Source of the DNA: Centropus unirufus
Lineage: Eukaryota > Chordata > Aves > Cuculiformes > Centropidae
Direction: 5' to 3'
Length of the DNA stretch: 64,000 nucleotides
NCBI GenBank assembly: GCA_013397695.1
Contig: VYZI01000419.1
Coordinates: forward strand, 552,018-616,017
Shown here: positions 22,906 through 36,789 of the stretch, piece after piece
Numbering within the stretch: position 1 is the stretch's first letter
Layout: each line of letters begins with the position of its first letter
Translations under genes and position numbers: made by a program
Notes under the pieces: generated by a model
Databases searched by the model: none
The model's input: the letters and a program-made list of their open reading frames with translations, nothing else
What the model was told of the DNA's origin: nothing

Positions 22906-24206
22906 TGTCGCGTCTCCCTCTTCTGTGTGTTTTATGTTGCCTGTCGTGAAAAAAAAACCAGAAAAACACTCCACCAGAACTCCAGTTCCTTCTGTTCTGC
23001 TCTCTTAAGAGGTGCAGCTGTATGCTAATAGTCTACTTCTCTAGCTGGAAATAGAAAGGGCTGTAGTATGCTTTGATAAACCTGGAAGCAGACTCTGATG
23101 CTAGTGTGCAAGAAGAGAAACCTACAGAGCTTTTTCCCCCCTCTTCCCTTCCTTGCATCGATTTCACACTCTTTTAGTTCTGTTGACCTCCGTGGAGTCT
23201 CTCCTAATTTACAGCGCCATAAACAAAATCACAATGATGCCCTGTAAAAGGTGCAGAATTGGTTTGGGCCTGCACCAATGAACACAGCGTATTCTGGGGA
23301 TTTAAAAAGGCATCTCTCTGCTTGGTGAGTTTTTTGTGTTGTGCACCTTCTTCTATGCTTCTGCTGCTTGTACTAGCGTGTTGTATTTTGGTGTGTAAGA
23401 GAGGTGCAGTGATGCAATCACGTGGCCTGCTGCTTTGGAAGAACCTTGGCTTCCTTAAAATCTAAAGACTTGGTTTCTGCCGTATTTTCTTTTAAACAAA
23501 GAGCTGGAAGTTGCATAGTCATAGCTGGAGCAAGAGTCAAAGCCCTTGACTATGTCAATACCCCAAGGGTGGGTTTGGAGTTACCATTCTGCTGATTAAT
23601 TTCATGTCATGAGTGGACTGGAAGCACTTTACTTCGCCCTGTGCCTCAGTGCATGTCCAAGGTGTGCCATTAATCACCCTGACTATATGGGCTGTTCCAT
23701 CCTATTGCTTAACTAAGACTCATCAGTAATTTACTTGAGATTAATACCTATTTATATGGAGCTGAAGTTTCATCTCTTTGGAGGATGAGTTATTGAACTG
23801 CATTATGTGGAGTAAATCAATAAAATATTACTGGAAATGAGAATGAATCTCTCTCCTTTGCACTCCAGTCCTTTCGCCAAGCTCACAGCCAAAACTCAGT
23901 TAAGGGAAGCGTTAATGTTTACACTCAGCTTCCTATCTTCCAGCTTGACGTGATGTAATATCTCTGATCACCTTGCTCTTGTTATCTGAATTGTATTATA
24001 AAGTCAAGCCCTGAGTGAGTGCTGCTATGAATAAGCAGTGCTTTTCATGAGCTACAGGGTAGGGACCCTGCTACAATATGACCCAGAGCCCAGTCTTTCC
24101 AGGGGTTACCACAAAAAACAACACCCTCAAACTGCTCTCAATATCACTATATATACACATTATTCATCTGAAGCAGCAGGGAAATCATCAGTAGATGATG
24201 TCCAGG
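22906..24206. other. Unique non-coding sequence
   Basis: No gene recognised. The part at about 23690-23830 (containing GATTAATACC, GGATGAGTTATTG and AATCAATAAAATATTA) reads like a conserved non-coding block with homeodomain- and FOX-like words, but this cannot be tested here. Confidence 0.5.
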
Positions 24207-25083
24207 ATATCACAAAATCACAGAATCACCAGATTGGAAAAGACCTCTGAGATCATCGAGTCTAACTGTTCCTGACTACTACTAAACCATATCCCTAAGC
24301 AACTCATCTCCCCATCTTTTAAACACCTCCAGGGATGGTGATTCCACCACCTCCCCAGGCAGCCTCTGCAAGTGCCTGATGACCCTTCAGCAAAAAACTT
24401 CTTCCTGATTTCCAACCTGAACCTGCCCTGGTGCAGCTTGAGGCCATTCCCCCTTGTCCTATCCCCTGTCACTTGGGAGAAGAGACCAGCACCAACCTCT
24501 CCACAACCTCCTTTCAGGCAAGCGTAGGCAGGGATAAGGTCCCCCTTCAGTTTCCTCCAGGCTGAACAACCCCATCTCCCTCAGCTGCTCTTCACAAGAC
24601 TTGTTCTCCAGCCCCTTCACCAGCTTTGTTGCCCTTCTCTGGATGTGCTCTAGGACCTCAAGGTCCTTCTTGTAGTGAGGGTCCCAGAACTGGATGCAGG
24701 ATTCAAGGTGCAGCCTCACCAGTGCTGAATACAGGGGCAGAATCACCTCCCTGGCCCTGCTGGCCACGCTGTTTCTGATACAGGCCAAGACGCCAAGTTC
24801 TTGGCCAAGACGCCAAGACGCCACCTGGGCACACTGCTGGCTCATGCTCAGTCAGCTGTAAACCAGCACCCCAGGTCCTTCTCCTCCAGGCAGCTTTCCA
24901 GCTACTCTTCCCCAAGCCTGGAGCGCTGCATGGGATTGTTGTGTCCCAAGTTCAGGACCTGGCCCTTGGCCTTGTTAAATCTCATCCCGTTGGTCTCAGC
25001 CCATTGGTCCAGACTGTCCACATCTCTTTGAAGAGCCTCCTTACCCTCAGGCGGATCAACACTTCCTCCGAGTTTAGTGTCAT
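24207..25083 (-). mobile_element. CR1 LINE, 5'-truncated, minus strand
   Basis: The best-preserved CR1 in the window. On the minus strand it starts within ORF2 ('actcggaggaagtgttgatc'-like) and runs through 'atttaacaaggccaag', 'cccatgcagcgctccag', 'gagccagcagtgtgccca', 'tgtatcagaaacagcgtg' and 'cagttctgggaccctcac'. Its coding remnant (24845 down to 24459) includes ACIRNSVASRAREV and RRATKLVKGLE. A second remnant (about 24472 to 24410) includes RTRGNGLKLHQGRFRLEIRK. The copy then frameshifts and ends with the tail GATTCTGTGATTTTGTGATA. An internal tandem duplication of GGCGTCTTGG-type words (24785-24822 on the plus strand) replaces the usual 'caagaaggccaatggcatc' block. Stops and frameshifts make it inactive. 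Confidence 0.95.
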
Positions 25084-28000
25084 ATATACCATAACTGCAC
25101 GGTTTTGTTAAGCTAAGCCAACTTGTTTACCAAATATAAATAGGTTCCACTTAATGTGTTAATTCTGTTCCAATGCTGAGGAAGATTTTCTCCTGGCCAC
25201 ATCACCTGCCTGTGGTGACTTCCCTTGAATGGGCTTCTCTGAGCAGGATACCTCTCTTACCAGAGGCACCTTGCCAAGAAAGCTTCAGGTGATCTTGAAA
25301 AATAAAGCTAGCCTTTTTGCCTTTCCTTCCATATCTTCCCTTTCTCTCCGAAGCTTGACCTTCTGGGATGGAGCACACCGATGCCCCCTCTCTACAAAGA
25401 CATACAGTTTTACTTTGGCAGATGGCTGGTTACTTTCCACTTCCAGTTTTCCTGCTCTTTACCCAACCTTATCCCAAATGAGGAGTGCAGAAACTTTGTC
25501 CTTTTCTCCATTTCTCTTTAAAAAATGTTTACTTCTGCTACCATTTGATTAGCAACCTCCCTCAGAGGAGGGCTTCCAAGAAACTGGGACTTCATTTGTT
25601 TTGTAAAAATTCTTCCTATCTTTGTAATAATCCTTTCTAGCACGTGAACAGAGTCAGGCAGCAGAGATGTGAAAGGATCTGACGTTCACTGATTCAAGTG
25701 GCTGCTCTAGCAGGTGCTAGGAGAGGGGGAAATGGTAATGTTGAGTGAGCAGTGGACTTCAGTTCAGAGGTGTTTGCTGAGATAGCAGAGTTCATCCCTA
25801 GCCTGGAGCTTCTGTTGGTTTGGAAAAAAAAATCATCCTCTTTTAAAGTTTTGGCGAGGCAAGCAGGCTTTTCTCTTACTTGCATGTAAATCAGAAGAGT
25901 CTTATGACTAGACCCTAAAGCAAGGACAACTTTCACCTCTTACCAGCTTCTCACCCCGTCCCTCTTTCTCTGCATTGCTTCTTTTAGCTTCACTGCACTT
26001 CATTGCCGTTGTCACTGAAAAGCCTCGGGAACGCTTGTACTGTAGGGAAGAGTTCACACAGCTAAGAAATGAGGTGCTCTCTCGACATCAAGTGCTGTTT
26101 AAAGCAGGGGTTAATGTGCTCTTCTGGCCCCAAATGAACCCAGCTTCAGAGCACCCCCATGGCCCAGCTGTCCTTTTCCACCCTTCTAAACATTATCCCC
26201 GCTTCATATCTGGCAGCATTACTGCAGGTTGGAGGTGCTCCCTAACCCAATTCTGTCACACTAATCTGGGTCAGCCTCAACACTTCCAGTACTACGTTTA
26301 TTTTTGTAGCTCTCGTCACTTCAACAGTTGGTTTACAGGGCCCTTTCGTGTGCAATTATGCTGACAAAATTGAGAGGGGAGGGAGCTCTAGAGGGGCCAG
26401 GACAGCAGACTGGCCATTTTTTAAAGTAGACAATAAACAAACTTTGGGAGGGACAGCCCACATCAGGTTTTTGGTACCTTGACTCTTTTTTCTTTTCCCA
26501 GTAATGAGAGTAGGTGGGAAGTAAACAGATTGAGAATTTCATTCCTAAATTCATGGTGTGCTTGCATGCTAGCAAAGGATAGGCTCCCTAGCTCAGCTCT
26601 TCCCACCTTAGCTCCAACTTCCATAGCTGAAGTTACTGATTTGGGACTCAGCCTTGCCGTGGGCCTTGTAGGGTGCAGGTATCAGACTACAAAAGATTTT
26701 CTGAAGAAGGGGGCCTTGTGGTGTCTCAGGTATGCCTTCAAGTTGACTGAAAACATGCCTGGGCATCAAAACAGTGCAAAAGCTGATGAACTCAGCCTCC
26801 ATGGAAACAGCACAACAGCAGATGGATTTGCCGAAAAATGTTATCATTGGTGAATTCTAGGGTTTTTAATCTAATATCAAACAGAAGAAAGCTACAAAGT
26901 TTGGAGCTGAACTTCCTTGATGTTAGTAGAGGAGCAGGGAGGAACTGTTCCTATCATGAATTTTGGTCCATCTCCTCTTTTGATTTTTAACTGTTAGCAA
27001 AAAACACCAGTGAAAGAAAGAAAATAAATCATCTGGACACTTTGTTTTATTATTAGCTACGTTTGGTATTTTCCTAGCTGCTCTTCTTCTAACCCTTCCC
27101 ACCTCTGTTTCCATCCTTCATTTCACTGAGATTATTCTATATGCTAGAGCTGTTTCTCTACAAAAAAAAGCCAACTACAAAATCTTTAGACATTTGCCCC
27201 TGGAAAAGAAGTACGCTGTAAATAATAAACAGGAATAAGAGCCTCATGAGGATCTGAGTCCAAGCAGATGTCACTAGCTTGGAACTGAATATAATACCTC
27301 TAATACCTCTGAAAACAAACCAGCCCTGCCAGTCCCAGCCCCTGTCACCTCTTCAATAATATCTGATCACTGGAGCAGGCTCGGCAATTGAAGCAAAGCT
27401 GTCCTTTGCCCCATGAGAAACTGGCACACAGGAGTGCGTATGCTGCCAACTCAGTGTCAAACTGTTATGACACCGGAATTGCCAACTGTTCTACACACAG
27501 TTGGAAGTAGTTTTTGCATGACTTGCACCTCCTCAGGCTTTCCAGCCTCTCTCTTCAACCTCTTCCTTTATTAAACATAATGAAAATGTCACAACTGTTC
27601 TTAGACCCACCTGCCTGGGCATATTCACCTCTCGAGTGAAAACAAGTTTGTGGCTCTGAGTGCAATATACATTTATTGAACTATCTTCATAGAAACTGGC
27701 AGCCACTTTTTCAATTCAGCCTTAACTGACTCCACATAGTGGTGGAAATGAAGCAGCCAGTATAAATAAATATATGTTTTGTGCCTGCAGTTTAGATCAC
27801 TTAAGCTGTCTTTTACAGCTGAGATAGAGAGTTAGGAACTGACTGCGGCGGAAGATCTTACCAGCTGCTTGCACCAGGGTACATGGCCAACTCCAGAGTA
27901 AGGATGGCCACAGAGGACAATGCCTGAGTAGTTACATGAATTTAGATTCACACTTTGGTTTATAGCAGTGTAATTTTCCTGTAGAGCCGAGCTTTTTCTT

Positions 28001-28830
28001 CCCTGATTTATATCTGTATTTAATAGGCACACGTGCACATATTTATACACTATGAGGTTATCATACCCATGCAGTAAGCTGCCACAGTAGGTGTTAAATT
28101 GTAGTTACTCTATCTTTCACCTTTGATCACCTCAGTCATTGGCCTTGCTTGCTTAAGAAAGCTTTCCCTCCAGAGCAACATCTTGGTTGTGAATTCCCTT
28201 GGGATTATGTATCTGGAAATCTTAACTCTAATTAGAGCAAATTTATATATTTGTAAATGAGAACTTGTATCTGAGATTTCATACCTCAGCCAATTTCCTT
28301 TAAGCTTCTCCACATTGACCAACAGCAAAAATTTGCTTTTCAAACACAAAATCCTGCTTCCACTCAAATATCAACCATCCAATCAATCAGTTAGTCTGCC
28401 AGCTGGTTTTCTGTATGTACAATATTCAGTTCCCCAAACAGTGACAGTTGTAAGAAACAAATATCAATATACATCATTATGAAAGTGCTTGAAAGGAAGA
28501 CTTTCTGCTACTGCACGGCTGAGAAATCCTCATTTCCACAGGAATACAGCAAGTGTTTCCAACCATGGCAAATTTGAAAAACAAGATTTTAAAATCATGA
28601 CAATGACTGACAGAACTGCTGTTTTAGGGTTTAGCTTAGACATTTTAAAATTCACCACTCATATTTATTTATCCCTCCTATGTCTCTGCTAAGGCCAATT
28701 AGCAGTATAGGTAGAGGGATTAAGTAAACAGATGCTAATAAAGCCTCAGAGTTAGGGTTTGTTCCTGTAAATCCTTTGGCACGAACAAGAGGCAGTAGGG
28801 TGGCACAGTAAAAACCCAAGTATCAGTCAT
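25084..28830. other. Unique non-coding sequence
   Basis: Immediately left of this tile, the CR1 ends at a TGTCATATATACC transition. No exon or repeat is recognised in the tile. The frames at 25229-25552, 25975-26364 and 26479-26853 lack known domains. A short TAATACCTC tandem duplication occurs at about 27294-27310. Confidence 0.5.
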
Positions 28831-28925
28831 GCCAGGGTGACTAATATAACTCACTCGTGGCCTCATTAATCATGAGTGGAGCAGACATCCCAAATTCATG
28901 TCAATAACAGCTTTATGCCACCCCA
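28831..28925. promoter_or_regulatory. Candidate conserved non-coding element (weak)
   Basis: A short stretch with GTGACTAATATAACTCAC, CATTAATCATGAGTGG and CATGTCAATAACAGC words. The ATTAATCATGAG part combines homeodomain-like and AP-1/Maf-like half-sites. The assignment rests only on motif density. Confidence 0.2.
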
Positions 28926-31900
28926 GCAAATAAGGAATATCCTGAAGTCGAGTGGGCAGCCCTGGTCCTTCGCTGGTGCAAACCACCTGAGCTCTACTGA
29001 GGACTGATGAGCAGTGCCCATTTTTCTTAGCTGAGCATCTGATTCCCATTTCCTATTCATTACTACCATGCTATTTTTTGAGAGTCAGCAGAGTTCTTCT
29101 TGTGGCTCTGAACAAAATGTTTGTCTTGTAATCTCACCAAGCGGGGGTTGTCTCCAAATACTCTTTGGGAACTTTATAAAAATTGCAACCTCTACCCCAG
29201 CAACAGAAAATAAATTGAAGATTTTTTTTTTCCCAGATGAAACCGATACTATCTTTTGACACTGGTGTTCCCTGAATAAAGGGCTCGCACAAGTAATCCA
29301 AACAAGTACGTTTGGTTGGACCACAGAAGCATGGTAATTAAAAAAGCAAATTAGATAAATAATCTTATAGACTTCCTTAAAAGGCCTTTAAAGACATTCC
29401 TCCCTCTCTCCCCACCTCTATAACACCATTCATTTGGGATGAAGAAGAAGCGTTGCTGTCAAACTGCTCATTCTAACTTCATTTCCCAGCACGTGGAGTT
29501 TTCCTTCATGGGACTGACAGACTACTGTGATGTTATGGTGTACTTCGTTCCCATGGCCAAGAAACAGCCTGCATGCACTTTCACAGCCAGTTGACAGCAG
29601 CATAAGAGCGGCTGTGCAGCCTGCCCAAGGAGAGGACTGAGCTGATTGAAAAATCATCACTATTTTTTTGGTAGGAGTAGTGTCCATGTGGATTAGCTCC
29701 TTGCTCCAGGTGGCCTCACTGCTGCACGCACTAGCAGAAGGGAGGCAATGCAGACACTTGGCTAAGGGCAGGACCCTCTGCCTCTTTTGGTGGCTGTCTG
29801 GCTGTAGGTCAGCTTGGTTTAAGAGCCAAAACACACTGGGAGGAGAAAGCAGTCATAAAGATTCAACAAAATTTGGTCAGTGTTTGAATGCCGAAGAACC
29901 CAACAGCACAGTGCTTCTTAGACCTCTGAAAATCTTTCTGGAATAGCAGCAGATTAAACCATCCCAATATTTGGGTAAAGAAACCCCAAACCTACAAGCA
30001 GATAAAAGGCTCTTTCATGTTTCGTTATCCTGCAGCAAGAATGGGCAAGAATGTCCATTTCTCTTCTTCATCTCCTGTAAGTATAACTCTATATTTGCTT
30101 CAAAATTCAAATTTACATGAGAAAAACTCATCATAGAGTGGTACTAGTCAGAAGTCCTCCTGCTTGCTGCCCAAGTCCTCCATGTTGTGCTTGAAGAGCA
30201 GTCACCTTTTGAACTCATCTGTGCTAAGCCTGCTCCCTGGCCCCAGACAGTGAGCCACTGTTCAGGTCTGCCAGACTGGAGCCAGGCAGGATGCCTGTGG
30301 GGTCCCTCAGCCTCCCAGGTTGTGTCTGCCACGCCTGCTGCAGCAGCAGCAGCATTTCAGCTGGATGAAACATGAGTTTTGGATTTTGTGGGGTATTCTT
30401 GGGTATTCTGGGACGAAATGGCAGGGCTGAAGTTTTCTTTCAATAAGAGCTGCTGCATAGGGAGTCAAAAGTGCGCCTGATGGGCCACATGTGGCTCCTG
30501 AGCACATCTGGTGCCACTGCACCTGGAGCTTGGTGAAAACACCCAGTGAGGCTGAAGCGCAGCAGCCAGATATGTCCTTACCTCCTTCCCTCCACTACCA
30601 TCCCAGAACAGGAGGGAGGGCCAAAAGCAGCAGAAGACATAGTGCCAAATACCTGGATTCTCCTCCCCACTGGAAAAATGGAGCTTCCTAAAGATAGCAA
30701 GCTGATGTTGCAACATTCCTCCCAAATCTCAGCACATTTAAGATTGTCTCAAGATAGCTGAGTGTCTGGTTGATGATATTTGAACGTCTGCGTTCAGAAA
30801 GGTCAGAAGTTTTCTGCTGAAGTCTATAAGCTGATCATACAGATGAGTGGATACCCAGCAAAGAGAGACTTGGACCGAAGGATTTTGCTAGTCTGCCTTT
30901 AAAAGTCGTTCCCACACCCTAGGGCAGAAGAGCTCATGGATATGATTATCAGTGGTGGGTGTGTGGCAGCGTGCAAGCCCAATTTGGGCAGGATGGCACA
31001 GTGCAGTGTATAAGAGAATCAGCCAGCTAGCGAGCATGCAGGTTGCATCCCAGGATGTGCAAGTGGCCTGCGAGGTGCCTGGTAAAGCAGTCATCCATTT
31101 ATCTACATGATGGGAAAGAGGTGTCATTTTTCTTTGTGTGTGCACACCTCCATCTAAAAGTAGATGCCAAGAGAAAAAAAAAAAGGAAATAAAAAAGGAA
31201 TCAGAAAGCGTTACGAGGTTTCTGGTTAGTGAGGCTCTGTGCTGAATTTGAAACTGTGGTGAAATATTAATTATTTGTGAGCAGTAATAATTATGTGATA
31301 CATTAGCAGCGAAGTGAGGAAAAAGTACTCTTGGACAGCATTGGAAAGGGGCTAACATCCATCCATACTGGGGCTGTCTGTGAGTCCGGCAATCCACGCA
31401 TCCACAGAAGCTGCAATGATCCCTATGGGCTGTATCGAGTCCTTTGGAGCCAAGCCAATGCACACCAAGTTTTTCAGACCGCTGATGTAACTTGCAGGTC
31501 TAAACCTTTTTTCTTAATGCAGGAAAGGCAGTGTATCAATGGTGGTTGCTATACTTTCAGCTCTGATGGTGAAGTTTGCTTTACTACCAGGAAAGTGCGT
31601 GGGGAGTTGCTCGTATTTGCTTGCGCACCCTGGGCTGACCCAGAGTGGACCCTCTTCACACCTCTTAAGCTGCAGCAGATGCTCCTTTCTCTGGAGTTCA
31701 TTCTTGCTTTGCAAAAAGGCCACGTCAGAACTCTTGGTAATAGGTTTTTGGTGCAATTATCACAGTTCCAGAGTATATCTCCATCTTGGTGGCTAATGTA
31801 GTTTTTGTGCATGCCTTGTAAATGGGAGGGATGGGGAGGAAGGGGAGAAATACACAACAGGCGCCTCTATTTTGGCCCATAATGTGATTTAACATCGAGG

Positions 31901-34900
31901 CGGGTTCCTAGTGATGAACCCAAAGTGGAGTGGAAGTAATTTAGCTCAGCTAAATGTCTGTGGCCGTCGGGAACTGAACTGATTGACTGCCCCTACACTG
32001 TGCCATCAGCCTTCTGCCCCAACAGGCAGCTGAACATCCTTGATTAAGGTCAGTGTGTGGCCATGAACACTCCCAAGCTTCAGTGCTGAAATTAGCAATT
32101 GGTAATTGGAAAACCTCATCAGGATGGTCAAAAGGGAACTCTCCTTTGCAGCAATTATCACCCATGGGGTGAGGAGAGAAGGGAAAAATAAAAACCCAAA
32201 CATGAGTGCAGGGAATGAGAGCAACTGCTGATGAGTTGGCAGATGCTGCGGGATCAATGGCCGTATCATGGCAGGGAAAGCAGTGACAGCCCTCTCAGAG
32301 CCGTCAGTCACTGTTGTTTTGGGCAAATGCCAGCAAACAGAGTGAGAGGAGAAATGGGGGAGGGAGACATCAGCCTGCTGGCCCACTTTTAATTACTTCA
32401 GGTCACATCAGACAGAGAACTGCCCACCGTGACAGATCAGTTCTGCTCAGAGGGCTTGCACGCAACCTGGGGTAGCAATCACGACTTATGTTCACGCGGC
32501 CCCTTTTATCCAGAAAAAAAAAGCCACAACTCAAAGCGCTGCCGCAGCCAAACGACAGGCAGAGGCATATTGTGCATATCTACACATCCCCGTGTCACAC
32601 GGGACTCCCCTGGGCTGGACCAGCGAGGGGCATCTGTCTAGCAGCGCGTGCAGAGTGCTACACAACTTTCCGGGCAAGAGGGAAAGGAGGGGAGGCTTGG
32701 CGGTGTGATGGCTTCCCTGGATTGGAGCCAGAGCATTAGCACATCTGAGGTAGGACTCGTGTCTCCATGTGGCTTGCTTGCCATGGCTTCCAGAAAGGGA
32801 TCTCACTGTGGCCTCACTACTTTTCTCCTTAGTTACTGCCCTCTTTGGAGCCTTCAGTGGGGCCTGTGGCAGCAAGATTCTCTCCCACAAGTGTTCTGCA
32901 AAGCCGATTTATCTGTTTTATTTTTTGTACCAGCAGCAAAGTGTTGCCACAGGAATGGTCACAGCCCTTCTGAACTTCATTGCCACCACAAATTCAACAG
33001 GATTTCTCTAAAACAAAAAAGGGAAGAAATATCACCACCGTATAAATGTATTTATGACTGTACTCACCAGGGCCATACATAAAACTCATGTATGAGCCTT
33101 GCTTTCTTCACATACAGCAATCTCCCTTTGGCTTCACTGGGAGCTGCATTTGCATTCATGTTGCAAGGTCAGGTTGTTAATTATGCAAACTCACCTGGTC
33201 CGCCTGAGCTCAGCACAAATTCAAATGGACATGTCCTGATGAAAATATGACCTGCGCTACCCTGCTATAGATTTTAAAAAATAGTTTCCCTGGGGGAAAC
33301 AGCATTTGGTGTTTCTAGAATATTCTGATGGTGTGTGCTCCTCTTACTTTCTTCTCAGTGATGATTTTGGTGTAAGAGTTTCTGTCCTGGTGCTTCTCCT
33401 TCAGCAGAGCTTGATCTGATTGCTTGTGGTGCTGAACTTTTGACTCTATCAATGAGCTGATGCAGATTTAAATAACAGATCATGCAGAGTTGATTTTACA
33501 GTGCAAATATTTTTACCCACAGATGGTGCAGGGATGGAAAAAAAAAGCAGGGAGGAGAAGGGTAAGAATGATTTAAACTGAAATTTGCCACCATAGTCCT
33601 GAATTGCTGTGGGAGTCAAAATTGAATTCCTCATCAGCCATGCCAGTGCAGACTAGGAGAATCAGGTGTTGTTTCTGTTTCAAATCAAATGCATGTATAG
33701 TCCAGGGGTGCCAGTGTAGCTTATACAAAGGAGAAGCCACCATTATAAATCCAAGGGGCCGCTTTAATGAGCTGGTTTAGTCTGACATAGTTCAACTGAC
33801 TGGGGTGTATTTGGCACAGTCACCACCCTGCTGCCTGGGGGATGAGATGTGGCAGTGTGCTGGGCCCCCTCTGCAACACCTGCATGCCACCAAGTGTCAA
33901 CATCTTGTGTGGGTACATGCCCCATGGTGGCTGCAAGGATGCCTGGGCTTGGGTGTTCTTGCTTGCTCCATTTGACTTGGTGATTTTCTCTGCTCTCTCC
34001 ACTGTCCTCATTTTTTTTCCAGCTGGCTGGCACTGGATAACAGCTTTGGAAAAAGGAGTTTCAGGAGTAGGCAGCTTATTCCTGAAACATAGCGGTTCTA
34101 AAATGCTGCCCACAAAATATTCTTTCACCTGAGTCGTGGGTTTTTCCTCCTCTGATATTCACAACAGCGTCTTCCTGTGCTGCTCTGTCATTTAGGGGGA
34201 CAATCTTTCCATTATAAACACACTGCTTCCCCCTTCCCTCAAACACTGTTTAACTCCAACAAGGTTAAAGCATTGCATTTATATTCTTAGTCTGTCAGGC
34301 TGGTACAAACGGAGCAACAGAAAAATAAGGCATTTTAATGCCACACTGAACTTCCTGTGTTACTTCAGGAAGGTTACTGTAATGGCAGGGCTGACCAAAA
34401 ACACTAGAAAGGCTGTTTTCAAATATTCATTGCTATGCCGAATGATGAGTCTACTCAACAGCAACTCATACTTCATTTACTCATTTGTTTACCATTTCAT
34501 CTTCTAACCAGAGGGGCTTTTCTTGCACCAATATTTGGTGAGTGGCTGTTCTTTTTGCCAATGTCCTGTTCACCTGCAAGCAAAAGTATTTGAGGAGGAG
34601 GAATAAACACGTTATTGCTAGTACTACTATTGGAGTAAGAAGGTTTCAGATGGAGCCAGAAGGTTGCAGATCAGGTGCAGTCACTGCATGTGACCTGGGT
34701 TGGAGCCATTCTGTCTTGCCAAGTTAAGTGGTGCTCTGAATCTGGATCTACAAGACATTATACAACCATATGGGAAGAAACATCTGCTGTGAGGATCTCC
34801 CAGGTGAGCTCTTACATGCTCTTACAGATTCCAGTACGAGACCAGGGAAGAGGCTCAGTATTATTTGGGGGGAAGAACATTCAGCTGGGGAAGAAGAATG

Positions 34901-36350
34901 TGTAGAAGAAATCACAGATTAATATCAAATTGATAAGTCTCAATCAGGGAAAAAACCTTTAAAAATCAGCAACTAGCATAAGCAATGCTGGGGGTGAAAA
35001 AGGTTTTGAAAAGAACAGGAGATGGTGCATTGAGGGAGAAGGTCGGTGGATGGCACGATACTCAGAAGGTGACTGAAGACTTTCCAGTTGGATATAAATA
35101 TTTTTCATTTGTGGGTTGAAGACTCACATGGGTACTGAAGCCTTCAGGGTGGACAGTGATCATTGTCCCAGTTTCTGGTGGTAAATTTATGCCACAAACC
35201 ACCCCCCAAGCATTTGTTCTTCTTTCTCACAGTCTCTGCTATGTTCAGATAGAGAGGCAGGATAGGTTTCTTCATATCTTTCTCCTTCGTCACTCCTCCT
35301 TTTCACTGCAAGTTTCTGTCCGTGTTGGGAAATCCTGAGATGTACATCTTTCTCCTTGCTGGGTGTGAGTCAGGCGTTTTTGTCTTTGTGCTGTGGACTG
35401 CCAGGGCAGAAATGTTTTTTCCAGCAGTGCTAGATTCCTTCCAAAACTATTTAAAACAAACAAGCAAATTATTTCTTTTTGCTAAGTACTTACTGTATTA
35501 CACAGGCCCAGTTGTGACTTTTTAATGACAAATATTACCTAAGGTTTCTGTTCACGCTTGGACACAGCGATTGCACGCAGAAGCCACATTATGCACACAT
35601 CGGACCAAGCATAACAGCACCTGCTGCTGCTCCTGCTGCTACTAAAGAGAGAACAACTAATCTCTTTAATTATTGGAGAGGAATTAAGGCTTTGATTTGT
35701 CTTATTGCAGAAACATAGATATTCCCCCCTGCAGGCGGGGGAGGAGATGCTATTTGCCTTCCTCTTCTGCTGCAGTAGGGGTTCAAACTGTTGGGTGAGT
35801 GACCCCCACTGGGAGCACCCGAAGGATGAGTGGGGCTGTATGGACACCCACCTCTCTGTTATCTGTATGGGAGGTGGCACACGTGGGATTTCTCCCACAC
35901 TGGCAGAGCTATGTGCAAGGCAGGGGGACCGGTTTTCTCCCTGGAGCTGCGGTAGGAGTGATTCCCTTGGATCCCATGGGCAGCAGGGAGAGGCAGGTTG
36001 AAGGCAAGCTTAGACTCTCTCTTGCAGCAAGGCAAATGCGAATGGCAGAGGGATTGTCTGGGCGCTGCTGGAGCCCACTTGTCTGCAGGCGTGCTGCATG
36101 TTCTGGGCATGCTGGGGAACCACAGGACTGCTGGCACATCGGATGTCTCCAGTGTAGAGATGGGCTTGTCACCAAGCCAGCACATCTGCTTCTTGCGCCT
36201 GGGAGGAAGAGGTGGTGAATAGGGAGTAGAAAATAATTATGGGGTAATTGTCTCCTGGGTAAGGATTTTGTAGCATGTTATTAGGAGGACCTTGCTGGCC
36301 ACATGCTGCAAAGGGCAAAGGGAGTCAGTGGAGCTCCTGAAGGACAAGGC
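28926..36350. other. Unique non-coding sequence
   Basis: No exon, RNA gene or mobile element is recognised in 7.4 kb. Longer chance frames occur at 30888-31463 (minus, 191 residues), 31331-31801 (plus, 156 residues) and 32648-33082 (144 residues). The first two are antisense to each other over 130 bp, and none shows a domain or signal peptide I recognise. Simple repeats are (CAG)5 at about 30337-30351, an A12 run near 31177 and CTG triplets at 35621-35641. Confidence 0.5.
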
Positions 36351-36361
36351 GGGGGGGGGGG
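36351..36361 (+). repeat. Poly(G) run of 11
   Basis: Eleven consecutive Gs between AAGGC and TCCG. It is the longest G homopolymer in the window, and it is a likely site of sequencing length error. Confidence 0.9.
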
Positions 36362-36789
36362 TCCGTTGCCAGTTTTTCCCAGTTAAAGCTGGACCATAAT
36401 GGTTTTCTCTCAAACACTACCAACATTTTGTGAGCCTTCTTTCCTCAGCCCCCCCACCAATCCCCTTTTTACCCCCCTTCCAGACCTTTGCCTACTTGTC
36501 AATGTTAAAGCAAGAAGAGTGCAGCCATGGAAAAGCGCAAAAAAGATCCTTTCCATCCTTTCAGCTCCCTGCTGCCCTCTCCTCCCTCCCTCCCCACAAA
36601 GGAGCCGTAAGTATTCCTCTGTATCACAAAAAAGGACCTGCCAAAGGGTCTAGGACAGAAAGGGTTAAACTCAGACGAGCACTAGCTCCAACACAGTTAA
36701 TCCATATAAAGCTCATGGATTTCTCTGCAGTGATCTTTGTGGTTGTCATTTGCATTTTTTTCCTTTTGTGAAATCTTTTCTTCTTTCCT
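36362..36789. other. Unique non-coding sequence, pyrimidine-rich
   Basis: C/T-rich patches at about 36440-36490 and 36555-36600. Two overlapping frames (36399-36653 and 36430-36771) come from this low-complexity composition and match no family. Confidence 0.5.

Noticed and set aside
24459..24845. 128-codon minus-strand frame with reverse-transcriptase-like C-terminal residues
   Set aside because: It is real CR1 ORF2 sequence but a fragment of a 5'-truncated, frameshifted LINE copy. It is annotated as a mobile element, not as a host gene.
30888..31801. Pair of overlapping antisense frames of 191 and 156 codons
   Set aside because: No domain, signal peptide or family resemblance in either. 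Both look like composition-driven chance frames.
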